Source of the DNA: Neptunicoccus cionae
GTDB lineage: Bacteria; Pseudomonadota; Alphaproteobacteria; Rhodobacterales; Rhodobacteraceae
Direction of reading: 5' to 3'
DNA: 64,000 bases
Assembly (NCBI RefSeq): GCF_002860325.1
Contig: NZ_PKOJ01000001.1
Location: 186,001 to 250,000, forward strand
In this document: positions 43,194 to 52,422 of the stretch, piece after piece
How positions within the stretch are numbered: the stretch's first letter is position 1
Layout: every line of letters starts with the position of its first letter
The notes under the pieces: generated by a model
What the model was told of the DNA's origin: nothing
Seen by the model: the letters and a program-made list of their open reading frames with translations, nothing else
Databases searched by the model: none
Position numbers and translations under genes: made by a program

Positions 43194-44020
43194 AAAATCC
43201 CCGTGTTCCGCTGGCAGCAGTTATCGGCTGGCCAATCTCTCATAGTAAATCGCCGCGCATACACGGGCATTGGCTCTCAAAGCACGGTATTGCCGGTCAT
43301 TATATTGCGATGGGTATTGAACCTGCGGCTTTTAAGGACACCATGCAGCAGTTGCCAAAGCTGGGCTTTGTCGGGGCGAATGTTACGATTCCCCATAAGG
43401 AAGCAACTCTTGAACTGGCAGCAGAGGTCACACCCCGAGCAAAGCAAATAGGAGCAGCAAACACAGTCGTATTCCTGCCAGAAGGCGGTTTCCGGGCTGA
43501 TAACACCGATGGGATCGGTTTTATTAACAATTTGCGACAGAAAGCACCGGATTGGGACGCGAGCGCTGGACCGGCTCTGGTGCTAGGCGCCGGCGGGGCA
43601 AGCCGCGCGGTTCTGTGGTCTTTGCTGGATGCTGGCGTTCCACAGATCCTTCTTGCCAACCGCACACGCGAACGTGCCGAAAGCCTCAAACAAGAATTTG
43701 GGAATAAAATCAGCGTAATAGAGTGGTCAGAGATTTCGGAAGCCACCAAAAGCGCCGCCTTGATCGTAAATACGACTTCTTTGGGAATGACAGGTCAACC
43801 GCCTCTGGAGATTACGTTGCATAGTAAAGCGGGGACGCTGGTGACCGATCTGGTTTACACGCCGATGACGACAGAGCTTTTGCGGCAGGCGCAGGATAAA
43901 GGCCTACAAACAGTGGACGGGTTGGGGATGCTTTTGCATCAGGCTGTTCCGGGGTTTGAAGCCTGGTTCGGTACCCGCCCCGAAGTAGATGAAACCATGC
44001 GCGCTTTGGTGCTGGAATGA
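43190..44020 (+). CDS. aroE: Shikimate dehydrogenase AroE
   Basis: Reduces 3-dehydroshikimate to shikimate with NADPH in aromatic amino-acid synthesis. The 276-aa protein has the substrate site VIGWPISHSKSPRIHG (13-28), GANVTIPHKE with the catalytic Lys, NTDGIGF, the NADP loop VLGAGGASRAVLWSL and NTTSLGM. It is the second gene of maf-aroE-coaE-dnaQ, with four-base overlaps at both ends. Confidence 0.97.
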   Translation: MKNPRVPLAAVIGWPISHSKSPRIHGHWLSKHGIAGHYIAMGIEPAAFKDTMQQLPKLGFVGANVTIPHKEATLELAAEVTPRAKQIGAANTVVFLPEGGFRADNTDGIGFINNLRQKAPDWDASAGPALVLGAGGASRAVLWSLLDAGVPQILLANRTRERAESLKQEFGNKISVIEWSEISEATKSAALIVNTTSLGMTGQPPLEITLHSKAGTLVTDLVYTPMTTELLRQAQDKGLQTVDGLGMLLHQAVPGFEAWFGTRPEVDETMRALVLE

Positions 44021-44625
44021 TTAAACGACCATATATTCTGGGGCTGACAGGCTCTATCGGGATGGGAAAATCCACCACAGCGAAACTGTTTGCGGATCGC
44101 GGAATTCCAGTCTGGGATGCGGATGCAACCGTGCATCAGCTGTATTCAGGTGACACCCCTGCCGTGCGCCAGATTGCGGCGATGCTGCCGCAAGCGGTGG
44201 AAAACAAGGTCGTAAACCGCGAGACGTTAAAAGCGGAAATCGCTAAGGACCAAAGTATCCTGCAAAAACTGGAACAGATCGTGCAGCCGTTAATCGCCCA
44301 AAGCCGCGCTGATTTTGTGGCGGAAGCGCGGGACAATGACGAAGATATGGTCATAATAGACCATCCGTTGCTACTAGAGAGCAGCTCGGAGCGATATTGT
44401 GACGGGGTTCTGGTGGTAACTATAGACGCCGCAGAACAGCGTCGCCGCGTGCTGGAGCGCGGGACAATGGATGAAAACACGCTGGAAATCATCCTTGCAA
44501 AACAGATGCCGGACGCAGAAAAACGCAAACGGGCGGATTTCATTGTCGAAACCACGACGCCAGAGGCCGCGGAACAGCAGGTTGAGGCTGTCATCGCGAA
44601 GATTAAGGACAGTTTAAATGCGTGA
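44017..44625 (+). CDS. coaE: Dephospho-CoA kinase CoaE
   Basis: Phosphorylates dephospho-CoA in the final step of CoA synthesis. The 202-aa protein has the P-loop LTGSIGMGKSTTA (9-21), VWDADATVHQLY (about 33-44), and the lid/CoA-binding region DHPLLLESSSERYCDGVLVV. It overlaps aroE by four bases and dnaQ by eight, a tight operon arrangement widely conserved in Rhodobacterales. Confidence 0.96.
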   Translation: MIKRPYILGLTGSIGMGKSTTAKLFADRGIPVWDADATVHQLYSGDTPAVRQIAAMLPQAVENKVVNRETLKAEIAKDQSILQKLEQIVQPLIAQSRADFVAEARDNDEDMVIIDHPLLLESSSERYCDGVLVVTIDAAEQRRRVLERGTMDENTLEIILAKQMPDAEKRKRADFIVETTTPEAAEQQVEAVIAKIKDSLNA

Positions 44626-45307
44626 AATCGTAATGGATACGGAAACCACCGGTCTCGACCCTCACAGCGGCGACCGGATCGTTGAAATCGGCGGCGTTGA
44701 GCTGTGGAACCATCTGCCAACCGGAAAAACCTACCACCAGTATATCAATCCGGAACGGGACATGCCGCAAGAGGCGTTTGATGTGCACGGGCTGTCCATT
44801 GATTTTCTGCGTGACAAACCCGTGTTTGCGAAGATTGCGCAGGAGTTTCTGGATTTTGTTGGGGATGCCAAGCTGGTCATCCACAACGCCGCTTTTGACA
44901 TGAAGTTTCTGAATGCCGAATTGGGCTGGCTGAACCTGCCGCAGCTTCCCTACTCTCAAGCGATTGATACGCTGGACATTGCACGCCGCAAGTTCCCCGG
45001 TGCGCAAAACTCCCTTGATGCGCTGTGTCGCCGGTTTGGAATTACGACAGAACGCGCGCTGCACGGTGCGCTGCTCGACAGTGAAATTCTGGCGGAGGTT
45101 TATCTGGAACTGATCGGCGGTCGCCAACCCGACTTTGCGCTGGGGATTGTCGGGGGCACTGACAGCGACAAAGCCGGTTCGCCAAGCAGCTGGACGGTTC
45201 CGCCCCGCCCCAAAACACTTCCGCCCCGGATAACCGAGGCGGAAAAAGAGAACCATGATGCCTTCATCAAGACCCTTGGTCCTGATGCGGCATGGCTTAA
45301 TTCGTAG
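44618..45307 (+). CDS. dnaQ: DNA polymerase III epsilon subunit (proofreading exonuclease)
   Basis: The 3'-5' proofreading subunit of the replicative polymerase. The 229-aa protein has Exo I MDTETTGLD (5-13), Exo II HNAAFDMKFL and Exo III HGALLDSEILAEVYLEL. The C-terminal region (about 180-229) should bind the polymerase subunit. It overlaps coaE by eight bases. Its last 11 bases overlap the secB coding end on the other strand. Confidence 0.97.
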   Translation: MREIVMDTETTGLDPHSGDRIVEIGGVELWNHLPTGKTYHQYINPERDMPQEAFDVHGLSIDFLRDKPVFAKIAQEFLDFVGDAKLVIHNAAFDMKFLNAELGWLNLPQLPYSQAIDTLDIARRKFPGAQNSLDALCRRFGITTERALHGALLDSEILAEVYLELIGGRQPDFALGIVGGTDSDKAGSPSSWTVPPRPKTLPPRITEAEKENHDAFIKTLGPDAAWLNS

Positions 45308-45782
45308 GGGCTTGTTCTGCGGCTGCCTGCTGGCGGCGCATCAGTTCCGTGCGGTAAAGCTGCATGAAATCAATGTTGTCGATGTTCAGCGGCGGGAAAC
45401 CACCGTCTGCTGTGACATCCCGTGCGATGCGGCGTACGAAAGGGAACATCATGCGCGGACATTCGATCATCAGGAAGGGGTGCAGCTGCTCTTCTGGAAT
45501 GTTCTCGATCTGGAACAGACCGGCATAGTCAATTTCCAGCAGGAAAACAGCTTGCTCGCCGGATTTGGCGCTCACGTTCAGCTTCAGCGCAACTTCATAG
45601 CCGTTGTCGCTTTTCTTAGCGGCGTCCAGATTAACTTGCACATTCACTTCAGGTTTCAGATCACCACCAAGATTTTTCTGTGCCGCGACATTCTCAAAAG
45701 AGAGATCCCGAATGTACTGGTTTACGATCTTCATTGCGACGGGCTTTGTTTCTTGTGCCGCGCCGTTGTTTTCTTCGGCCAT
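45297..45782 (-). CDS. secB: Protein-export chaperone SecB
   Basis: Tetrameric chaperone that keeps precursor proteins unfolded and hands them to SecA. The 161-aa protein has the SecB core (VNQYIRDLSFENVAAQKNLG, EVALKLNVSAKSGEQAVFLLEIDYAGLFQIENIPEEQLHPFLMIECPRMMFPFVRRI) and GGFPPLNIDNIDFMQLYRTEL. Its position next to dnaQ and fxsA is usual in this group. It is convergent with and slightly overlaps dnaQ. Confidence 0.97.
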   Translation of the reverse strand: MAEENNGAAQETKPVAMKIVNQYIRDLSFENVAAQKNLGGDLKPEVNVQVNLDAAKKSDNGYEVALKLNVSAKSGEQAVFLLEIDYAGLFQIENIPEEQLHPFLMIECPRMMFPFVRRIARDVTADGGFPPLNIDNIDFMQLYRTELMRRQQAAAEQAPTN

Positions 45783-45853
45783 GACTTGACTCCCAATTAA
45801 TAAATTCGCGCGGTGCTACCAATCCTACCGCTCTAGAACACGGCAATACCTGC

Positions 45854-46345
45854 CTAATCCGGCTTTGTCCAACCGGAGTTTCCAGGGGTTTGCGTATCAT
45901 CGTCGTCCAGCACCACAAAATCGCCTTCAACCGCGCCGCTGTCCCGACGGGGATCGTGCCGGGGGCCCGAAGAACTGGTAAAAATGACTGTGCCTCTGTT
46001 TACAAACTTAGCAGCGCCCCAGCGGATCAGCATGGCCCGTACAGGTGGTGTCAGCATCAACAGACCGATTGTGTCGGTGAAAAAACCCGGCGTCAGCAAA
46101 AGCACGCCGGCCACAAGGATCATCGCTCCATTTACGATCGGATCCATCGGGCTTTGACCGGTTTGCAGATTGTTTTGCAAACGGGCCAGTGCCGCCATAC
46201 CTTGCAAGCGTAACAGATAGGTGCCGATCACCGCTGTCAGAATGACAATTGCCAGGGTCGGCCACAGGCCAAGCCATCCGCCCACCTGAATGAACAAGCC
46301 GATCTCGATGATCGGTATGGCTATAAACAGGATTAAAAGCGGCAT
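45854..46345 (-). CDS. fxsA: FxsA-family membrane protein
   Basis: Small inner-membrane protein; E. coli FxsA relieves exclusion of phage T7 by F, and its normal role is unknown. The 163-aa protein has an N-terminal hydrophobic hairpin (about 1-45) with IPIIEIGLFIQVGGWLGLWPTLAIVILTAVIGTYLLRLQG. Two later spans (about 68-90) contain GVLLLTPGFFTDTIGLLMLTPPVR, the FxsA hallmark. The C-terminal ~50 residues are polar. It lies upstream of secB on the same strand and divergent from the Tim44-like gene. Confidence 0.92.
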   Translation of the reverse strand: MPLLILFIAIPIIEIGLFIQVGGWLGLWPTLAIVILTAVIGTYLLRLQGMAALARLQNNLQTGQSPMDPIVNGAMILVAGVLLLTPGFFTDTIGLLMLTPPVRAMLIRWGAAKFVNRGTVIFTSSSGPRHDPRRDSGAVEGDFVVLDDDDTQTPGNSGWTKPD

Positions 46346-46458
46346 CTGGCCTCACATTCTCTCTTTTCGCATTCGGTGGACTTGAACCCCACTGTGTCCT
46401 AAATAAGTGTGACAAGCGGTGAATTCCACCGTCTCTGTAAAAATATGAAAGAGGTTCC

Positions 46459-47118
46459 ATGAACTCCGCCCTAATTCAGTTGCTTGTTCTGGCGGCTATC
46501 GCCGTGTTTCTAGTGTTGCGGTTGCGTAATGTTCTTGGAACACGCGACGGTTACGAGCCGCCTGTAGAACGTACCGGCCCCACAACTGGCGGCCCTTCCC
46601 GCGATTTCGAAGTGATTGAGGGCGGTCCGGACCCTGACATTGCAGATCATGTGGATCCCGACAGCCGCGCAGGACAGGCTTTTGCAGCGATGAAACGCGT
46701 CGAGTCAGATTTTTCTGTATCCGAATTCCAGTCCGGCGCCCGTCAGGCTTATGAAATGATCCTTATGGCTTTTGAAGGGGATGATCTGGACACGCTGAAA
46801 GGTTTCCTGTCACCCGATGTGTACGAAAGCTTTGCTGCCGTTGTTGAAGAGCGTCAGGCCAAAGGCTTGAAAGTAGAAGCAAATTTCATCGGCATGCGTG
46901 AAATGAAACTGATGGATGCCATGTTTGATCCAGCCAATAACGAAGCAGAGATCACCATGAAATTCATCGCGGAGATCACATCCTGCGTTAAAGACGGCTC
47001 CGGTGAGGTGATCGAAGGTGATCCCAAAGTGATTAAACGTCAAAAAGATGTTTGGACTTTCGCCCGAATTATGGGAAGTGACGATCCGAACTGGCAACTG
47101 GTTGCAACCGGAGAGTAA
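46459..47118 (+). CDS. Tim44/TimA-domain membrane protein
   Basis: Membrane-anchored protein with a Tim44-like C-terminal domain, an alphaproteobacterial relative of the mitochondrial import motor anchor; its bacterial function is not settled. The 219-aa product has one N-terminal span (about 4-22), a proline/glycine-rich linker, and a globular domain from ~75 (FSVSEFQSGARQAYEMILMAFEGDDLDTLKGFLSPDVYESF). The stop codon lies five bases before the presumed start of mltA, and its last codons contain the mltA ribosome-binding site GGAGAG. Confidence 0.88.
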   Translation: MNSALIQLLVLAAIAVFLVLRLRNVLGTRDGYEPPVERTGPTTGGPSRDFEVIEGGPDPDIADHVDPDSRAGQAFAAMKRVESDFSVSEFQSGARQAYEMILMAFEGDDLDTLKGFLSPDVYESFAAVVEERQAKGLKVEANFIGMREMKLMDAMFDPANNEAEITMKFIAEITSCVKDGSGEVIEGDPKVIKRQKDVWTFARIMGSDDPNWQLVATGE

Positions 47119-47120
47119 CA

Positions 47121-48176
47121 ATAAGACGGACGGCAGAATTTTTACGGGCTGCCGTTCTTGCAATCGGTGCGCTGACACAGACAGCACAGGCAGACACGAT
47201 GACCGTTAAAGCCGTTTCCTTTTCAGAACTTCCGGACTGGGAAACGGACGACCACGGCGCAGCGCTGGCTGCCTTTGTGCAGTCTTGCGATAAAATCCGC
47301 GTGAATGCCCAGACACAGGCGCAGGACTGGACCGAACTTTGCGCCTTTGCCAAGTCGGCAACCGATGCGCGGGCGTTCTTTGAACTCTTCTTCCAGCCGG
47401 TCTTGATCGAAGACGGCAAACATACGCTGTTTACGGGATATTACGAACCGGAAATTGTCGGTTCCCGATACCGCGCAGGCAAGTTTCAGTATCCTTTGTA
47501 CAAACGCCCCCGTGAAATGAAGTTGGGCCAGCCGTGGAAAACCCGCGCCGAGATTGAATCCGGTGCTTTGGCGGGGCGCGGGCTGGAACTGGCGTGGCTT
47601 TCCGATCCGGTTGAGAATTTCTTTTTGCATGTTCAGGGATCCGGTCGCATCAAACTGAATGAAGGTGGTGCGATGCGGGTCGGCTTTGATGGAAAGAACG
47701 GCCATCCCTATCGTTCGATCGGTAAGGAAATGATCCGCCGCGGTATCCTCTCGGCGCACAAGGCTTCGGCGGGCCGGATTAAGGCTTGGGTACGTAAGAA
47801 CCCGAATGACGGCCGCCGTATTCTTCAACATAACCCGTCCTTTGTGTTCTTCCGCGAACTAGAAGGGCTGGACATAGATGCCGGCCCCCCCGGTGCTATG
47901 GGAGTCTCGGTCAGTACGGGGCGGACGATTGCTGTGGATGATGATTACATTCCGCTTGGCGCACCTGTCTGGATAGACAAGACGGGCAAAGACCCGATCC
48001 GCAGGCTGATGGTTGCACAGGATGTGGGTTCAGCAATTAAAGGGGCTCAGCGGGCTGATATTTACTACGGCTCCGGGGCTGAGGCGGGCCGAACCGCGGG
48101 TCGGATCAAGGATGGCGGGCGGATGTATACGCTGTTGCCCCACGCCTCTGTCAAACGTCTTCTGCCGGAGGGCTAG
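47121..48176 (+). CDS. mltA: Membrane-bound lytic murein transglycosylase A (MltA), apparent AUA start
   Basis: Cleaves glycan strands of peptidoglycan to 1,6-anhydro products. The catalytic part is clear: FTGYYEPEIVGSRY, FFLHVQGSGRIKL and GSAIKGAQRADIYYG with the 3D-domain aspartate. The first ATG (47199) would omit a signal peptide. The in-frame codons before it spell IRRTAEFLRAAVLAIGAL followed by TQTAQA, a good signal peptide. They begin at ATA 47121, five bases after GGAGAG. No ATG, GTG or TTG exists in that frame back to the stop at 47079. The product would be about 351 aa. Confidence 0.85.
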   Translation: MRRTAEFLRAAVLAIGALTQTAQADTMTVKAVSFSELPDWETDDHGAALAAFVQSCDKIRVNAQTQAQDWTELCAFAKSATDARAFFELFFQPVLIEDGKHTLFTGYYEPEIVGSRYRAGKFQYPLYKRPREMKLGQPWKTRAEIESGALAGRGLELAWLSDPVENFFLHVQGSGRIKLNEGGAMRVGFDGKNGHPYRSIGKEMIRRGILSAHKASAGRIKAWVRKNPNDGRRILQHNPSFVFFRELEGLDIDAGPPGAMGVSVSTGRTIAVDDDYIPLGAPVWIDKTGKDPIRRLMVAQDVGSAIKGAQRADIYYGSGAEAGRTAGRIKDGGRMYTLLPHASVKRLLPEG

Positions 48177-48179
48177 CCA

Positions 48180-48782
48180 ATGGCCCGCAAGAAAAGACGT
48201 GCTCTGACCGATGAAGAAAAAGAACTTTGGAACAAGGTGGTAGAGCAGGTAGAGACCATCGAATCCATTCCACCTCTAATCACCCAACCCAATTCCAAAC
48301 CAACCAAAAAGAAGCCGGAGCCGCCTGCGCCGGATATTCAACCTTTCAGGATCGGTGCCAAGGCGCAGGCCAAGGCGACCACCCGCGCCAAGCCTCCGTC
48401 TTTCGTGGATCGCCCGAACCAGACTTCTCCGAATATGGACCGGCGCAATTTCCAGCGGCTGCTCAAAGGGCAGCTTGAAATTGACGCAACTCTGGATTTG
48501 CACGGGCTGACAGCGGATCAGGCACGGATGCAGTTGCAGATATTTGTGCAGAACGCGAACCGGATGGGGAACCGGTTGATTCTTGTGATCACCGGTAAGG
48601 GCAATAAACATTTCGTGGATGAATTTAATCGCCCCCGTAGCGGTGTATTGCGCACCGGCGTTCCGGAATGGTTAAAAACTGGCCCCGTATCCCATTTGGT
48701 GCTCCAAGTGACGCAGGCCCACGGCAAACACGGCGGTGGCGGGGCCTATTACGTCTACCTCAGGCGGCAACGGTCGCGGTAA
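48180..48782 (+). CDS. Smr-domain protein
   Basis: A stand-alone Smr (MutS2 C-terminal-like) protein, a family with nicking-endonuclease or ribosome-related activity. The 200-aa product has a basic, proline-rich N-terminal half (about 1-95). The Smr domain shows the LDLHGLT motif (about 105-111) and LVITGKGNKH...SGVLRTGVPEWL (about 135-165). It lies three bases after mltA. Its final 23 bases overlap the opposing MFS gene. Confidence 0.9.
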   Translation: MARKKRRALTDEEKELWNKVVEQVETIESIPPLITQPNSKPTKKKPEPPAPDIQPFRIGAKAQAKATTRAKPPSFVDRPNQTSPNMDRRNFQRLLKGQLEIDATLDLHGLTADQARMQLQIFVQNANRMGNRLILVITGKGNKHFVDEFNRPRSGVLRTGVPEWLKTGPVSHLVLQVTQAHGKHGGGGAYYVYLRRQRSR

Positions 48783-49989
48783 AACCCGCTCGGATACGGC
48801 GGGCCACATAGGCGGTCCACAGGGATACCAGCACCATATAAACCGCGTAAGCGACCATTTGATCTGGGAAATTCACACCCAGATCAATGCCCCATCCGGT
48901 AAAGGCCGGACCTATTGCAGACCCGAAAACCATCAAGGCGGTCGCAAGTGCCTTGATCGAACCGATGCTTCGGGTGCCGTAAACTTCCGGCCAGAACGAG
49001 GCGCCGATGGTGGCATAGGCCCCGCCGCCGACGCCGATAATCGCGAATGCGAAGGCGGCGACAAGCAGGCTGCCCGACGTACCAAGCATGACAAAGCCGA
49101 TGGCCATGGGGATCTGTGAAAAGGCCAACAACCGTACGCTTCCCCATCGATCCACGGCCCATCCGCCCAACAGGCCAGAGACCACCAGCGTGGCTGTATA
49201 GATCGGGAAAAGGGCCACCAGTTCCACATGGCTCCAGCCTTTGACCTCTGCCAGATGGACCTGTTGAAAGAACAGGGCGGTTCCAAAGGTAGAGGACAGC
49301 GTTGCAATCGGGATCAACCCCCAGAAGCGCCAGTCCGAAAGCACTTCCTTGCGGGTCCAATGGCGCCCCGACATGCCTGTCGCATCCGAAGACATAGAGA
49401 CATCCGAGGGAACCCGTTCAGATTTTAACAACCACAATAACAAGGGGATGCACAAAAGCAGGAAACCGGCGGAGATAAGCCAGAGGCTTTGCCAATGGAA
49501 ATGCAGCATCAGAGCGACAAAGACCACGGGCAGGATCGCCTGCCCCAAGGCAAAGCCCAAACCGGCGTAGGAAATCGCCTTGCCACGCGCCCGCACAAAC
49601 CAGCGGGCCATGGCGACTACTGCGATATGGGACAGCATGCCCTGCCCCGTAAACCGCAGCCCGAACACCAGAACCGGCAGCAACCAGACTGTGCTGATCC
49701 GGCTCATGGCAATGCTGAGTACGGCAAGGGTGGTCATGACCACCACGGCAAGAACGCGTACCCTGAAATGATCCGCCGAACTGCCCGCCCAGATCATCAG
49801 CATTCCCGAAACCATCGTCCCGAGGAAATATATCCCGCCCCAATCCCCGTGGGACAGGTCAAAGGCAGACTGAATTTCGCCTGCAAAAATAGAGATGAAA
49901 TAGGTCTGTCCGAAGCTGGACAGAAACGTCAGCAGCACACCGGCTGCCAGCCAGCGGAAATTGTCGCGTATGAACTGGAATGTTGTCAT
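48760..49989 (-). CDS. Major facilitator superfamily transporter
   Basis: A 409-aa membrane transporter with about 12 spans in two six-helix halves. The MFS loop-2/3 signature appears as GTMVSGMLMIWAGSSADHFRVRVLAV (about 53-78). A second related loop is GLLGGWAVDRWGSVRLLAF (about 275-293). The substrate cannot be inferred. It faces the smr gene tail to tail with a 23-base overlap and lies 38 bp after hslU on the same strand, so read-through from hslVU is possible. Confidence 0.88.
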   Translation of the reverse strand: MTTFQFIRDNFRWLAAGVLLTFLSSFGQTYFISIFAGEIQSAFDLSHGDWGGIYFLGTMVSGMLMIWAGSSADHFRVRVLAVVVMTTLAVLSIAMSRISTVWLLPVLVFGLRFTGQGMLSHIAVVAMARWFVRARGKAISYAGLGFALGQAILPVVFVALMLHFHWQSLWLISAGFLLLCIPLLLWLLKSERVPSDVSMSSDATGMSGRHWTRKEVLSDWRFWGLIPIATLSSTFGTALFFQQVHLAEVKGWSHVELVALFPIYTATLVVSGLLGGWAVDRWGSVRLLAFSQIPMAIGFVMLGTSGSLLVAAFAFAIIGVGGGAYATIGASFWPEVYGTRSIGSIKALATALMVFGSAIGPAFTGWGIDLGVNFPDQMVAYAVYMVLVSLWTAYVARRIRAGFTATVAA

Positions 49990-50027
49990 ACGCGATCAAG
50001 ATCAGGAATTTAGGAAAAGGTCACGTC

Positions 50028-51335
50028 CTAAAGCACATAGCGGCTGACATCGGTGCTGCGGGCCAGTTCGCCGAGGTGGGCTTCCACGTAAGCAGCATCA
50101 ATCAGAACCTTGCTGCCGCCCTGATCCGGTGCGGTAAAGCCGAGTTCGTCAAATACCCGTTCGATGATGGTATAAAGCCGTCGCGCACCGATATTCTCGA
50201 CCGAGGCGTTTACCTCTGCCGCGATCTTGGCAATCGCCGCGATACCGCTTTCGTCAAAGCTGACTTCGACGTTTTCGGTGGCCATCAGGGCCGCATACTG
50301 GCGGGTCAGGGCATTGTCGGTCTCTGTCAGAATGCGCACGAAATCCTCTTCGGTCAGGGCGCGCAATTCCACACGGATCGGCAGGCGACCCTGCAACTCG
50401 GGCAACAGATCGCTTGGCTTGGCGATATGAAAGGCACCAGAGGCGATGAACAGAATGTGGTCGGTTTTCACAGGTCCGTGCTTGGTGGAAACGGTGGTGC
50501 CTTCGATCAAAGGCAGCAGATCGCGCTGCACCCCCTCGCGGGAGACATCGCCGCCACGGGCATCGGATTTCGCGCAAACCTTGTCGATTTCGTCCAGAAA
50601 CACGATGCCGTTTTCTTCAACTGCCGCCACCGCTTCACGGGTGACAGTTTCCTGATCCACCAGCTTGTCGGCTTCTTCGTCAATCAGTACCTTGTAGCTT
50701 TCGGCGACCGTCATCTTGCGGCGCTGGGTGCGGCCGGAGAAGGCTTTGCCAAAGATATCGCCCAGATTCATCATACCCATATTGCCCCCGGGTTGGCCCG
50801 GAATATCCAGCATCTGCATGGGGTTAGAGGTATCAGCAACGTCCAGTTCGATTTCCTTGTCGTCCAGAAGACCCTCGCGCAGTTTCTTGCGAAACATCTC
50901 GCGGGTCTGTTCGCGGCTTTCCGGTCCGGTCAGCGCGTCGAGCACACGTTCCTCGGCAGCGCCATGGGCGTTGGCCTTAACCTCTTCACGCTTGTGCTCA
51001 CGTATCATCACGATGGCACTGTCCACCAGATCGCGGATGATTTGTTCCACGTCCCGGCCCACGTAACCAACTTCGGTGAACTTTGTGGCCTCTACCTTCA
51101 GAAAGGGTGCCTTGGCCAGCTTTGCCAACCGGCGCGAGATTTCGGTTTTGCCAACACCCGTCGGCCCGATCATCAGGATGTTCTTTGGATACACCTCGTC
51201 GCGCAGGTCGTCCGACAGGTGCTTGCGCCGCCAGCGGTTGCGCAGGGCCACGGCCACCGCCCGTTTGGCGTCTTTCTGGCCGATGATAAAACGGTCCAGT
51301 TCGCTTACAATTTCGCGTGGGGTCAAATCAGTCAT
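50028..51335 (-). CDS. hslU: HslU (ClpY) ATPase subunit of the HslUV protease
   Basis: AAA+ unfoldase that feeds proteins into HslV. The 435-aa protein has [25 protein letters not shown] (13-37), Walker [10 protein letters not shown] (about 57-65), the pore loop [15 protein letters not shown], Walker [12 protein letters not shown] and the sensor region [21 protein letters not shown]. The end [12 protein letters not shown] is the HslV-docking tail. Unlike the usual adjacent hslV-hslU pair, a membrane-protein gene separates the two here. Confidence 0.97.
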   Translation of the reverse strand: MTDLTPREIVSELDRFIIGQKDAKRAVAVALRNRWRRKHLSDDLRDEVYPKNILMIGPTGVGKTEISRRLAKLAKAPFLKVEATKFTEVGYVGRDVEQIIRDLVDSAIVMIREHKREEVKANAHGAAEERVLDALTGPESREQTREMFRKKLREGLLDDKEIELDVADTSNPMQMLDIPGQPGGNMGMMNLGDIFGKAFSGRTQRRKMTVAESYKVLIDEEADKLVDQETVTREAVAAVEENGIVFLDEIDKVCAKSDARGGDVSREGVQRDLLPLIEGTTVSTKHGPVKTDHILFIASGAFHIAKPSDLLPELQGRLPIRVELRALTEEDFVRILTETDNALTRQYAALMATENVEVSFDESGIAAIAKIAAEVNASVENIGARRLYTIIERVFDELGFTAPDQGGSKVLIDAAYVEAHLGELARSTDVSRYVL

Positions 51336-51351
51336 TCACTCGTCGCCTTCT

Positions 51352-52422
51352 TCAATCTGCCACTTCGTTTTTCTGCCACGGGGGCAATCTGTCCTTGCCC
51401 TTGAAATGGGGCAATTTGTTCAACAGCCAACACCGCAAGGGGGACCAGTTAGCGCCCAGCAGCACCAGCCCCAGTCCGACCAGCAGCATGACAAGACCAA
51501 ACGCGCTCTCTAGCACTGTAAACACCAGTGCAATCATATAGCCGATGCCGGATATCAGGAAGGAACGCCGGTCTATGATGATCGCCACAGCGGCCATCAG
51601 GACAAGAAACAGGAACAGCAGCGCCATAGAAAGGATGCTGCCGTTGCTATACAGCGTTAGTGCGACAGAGTTCACAATTGCCGGAGCTGCCAGTACATTC
51701 AGCCAAAAGCCATTTGCAGACCGTCGCGTCACCCGATGCGGGTCGCTCATGTCAAATCGGAGCGCTACGGCAAAGGCAATCAGCCCTAATGTGATGGTGA
51801 TCAGGCTTTCGGTTGAACCGGTCGAAAGCAGGAACAGGTCATAGGGGCTACTGAGGCTGCTGTTTGGTCCCTGCACCATTCCAATCGCCGCCCCGAACAC
51901 GCCAAGTGCAGCAAGGAGTAAAGAGAAAGGAATGCGAAACTTCCACCAGTAAAGGCCCATCACAACAGCAGTGACACCGGAAGCCATCGCAAAGCCTCTG
52001 ATCTCCGACAGGCCGGTGCCGTTGGCCAGGCCGAATCCCATCTGGAAACCGCCGACCGCCATGAAGATACTCAGCAGGATGGAGGGTGCGATCATGCGCC
52101 GTTTTACGGTAAAATACTGGGTTAGCGGAAGCAGAAATGCCATTTGCAGCAGCGCTAAAAGAACCGCAAACAGGCTGGCATTTCCAGCCTCAGCTACGCT
52201 CAGCCCAACAACCGCTGTCCAGCCGGAATAGAGAATAGAAAGGCCCACAACGATGAATATCTCGTTGAAACCTTTGAACAATTCGAAAGGCTCATCTACC
52301 AGCGCCCGTGCTTCACGATAGCCCTGACGTTCGTCAGAAAGCTGCGCCAAGGTGGCGGCCTGAGCCTCGGTGATCACACCGGCACCGACTGCTGCGCGTA
52401 AGTCGTCGCTCGTCACGCTCAT
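51352..52422 (-). CDS. Unknown ~10-span membrane protein between hslV and hslU
   Basis: Not recognised. The 356-aa protein has a soluble N-terminal segment (about 1-50, [34 protein letters not shown]) reminiscent of short helical N-terminal domains in DUF2157-type membrane proteins. About ten hydrophobic spans (about 53-330) follow, and then a short basic tail. Its start overlaps the hslV stop by four bases (ATGA) and it ends 16 bases before hslU, so it must be translated from the same message as the protease. That suggests, but does not prove, a functional link. Confidence 0.8.
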   Translation of the reverse strand: MSVTSDDLRAAVGAGVITEAQAATLAQLSDERQGYREARALVDEPFELFKGFNEIFIVVGLSILYSGWTAVVGLSVAEAGNASLFAVLLALLQMAFLLPLTQYFTVKRRMIAPSILLSIFMAVGGFQMGFGLANGTGLSEIRGFAMASGVTAVVMGLYWWKFRIPFSLLLAALGVFGAAIGMVQGPNSSLSSPYDLFLLSTGSTESLITITLGLIAFAVALRFDMSDPHRVTRRSANGFWLNVLAAPAIVNSVALTLYSNGSILSMALLFLFLVLMAAVAIIIDRRSFLISGIGYMIALVFTVLESAFGLVMLLVGLGLVLLGANWSPLRCWLLNKLPHFKGKDRLPPWQKNEVAD

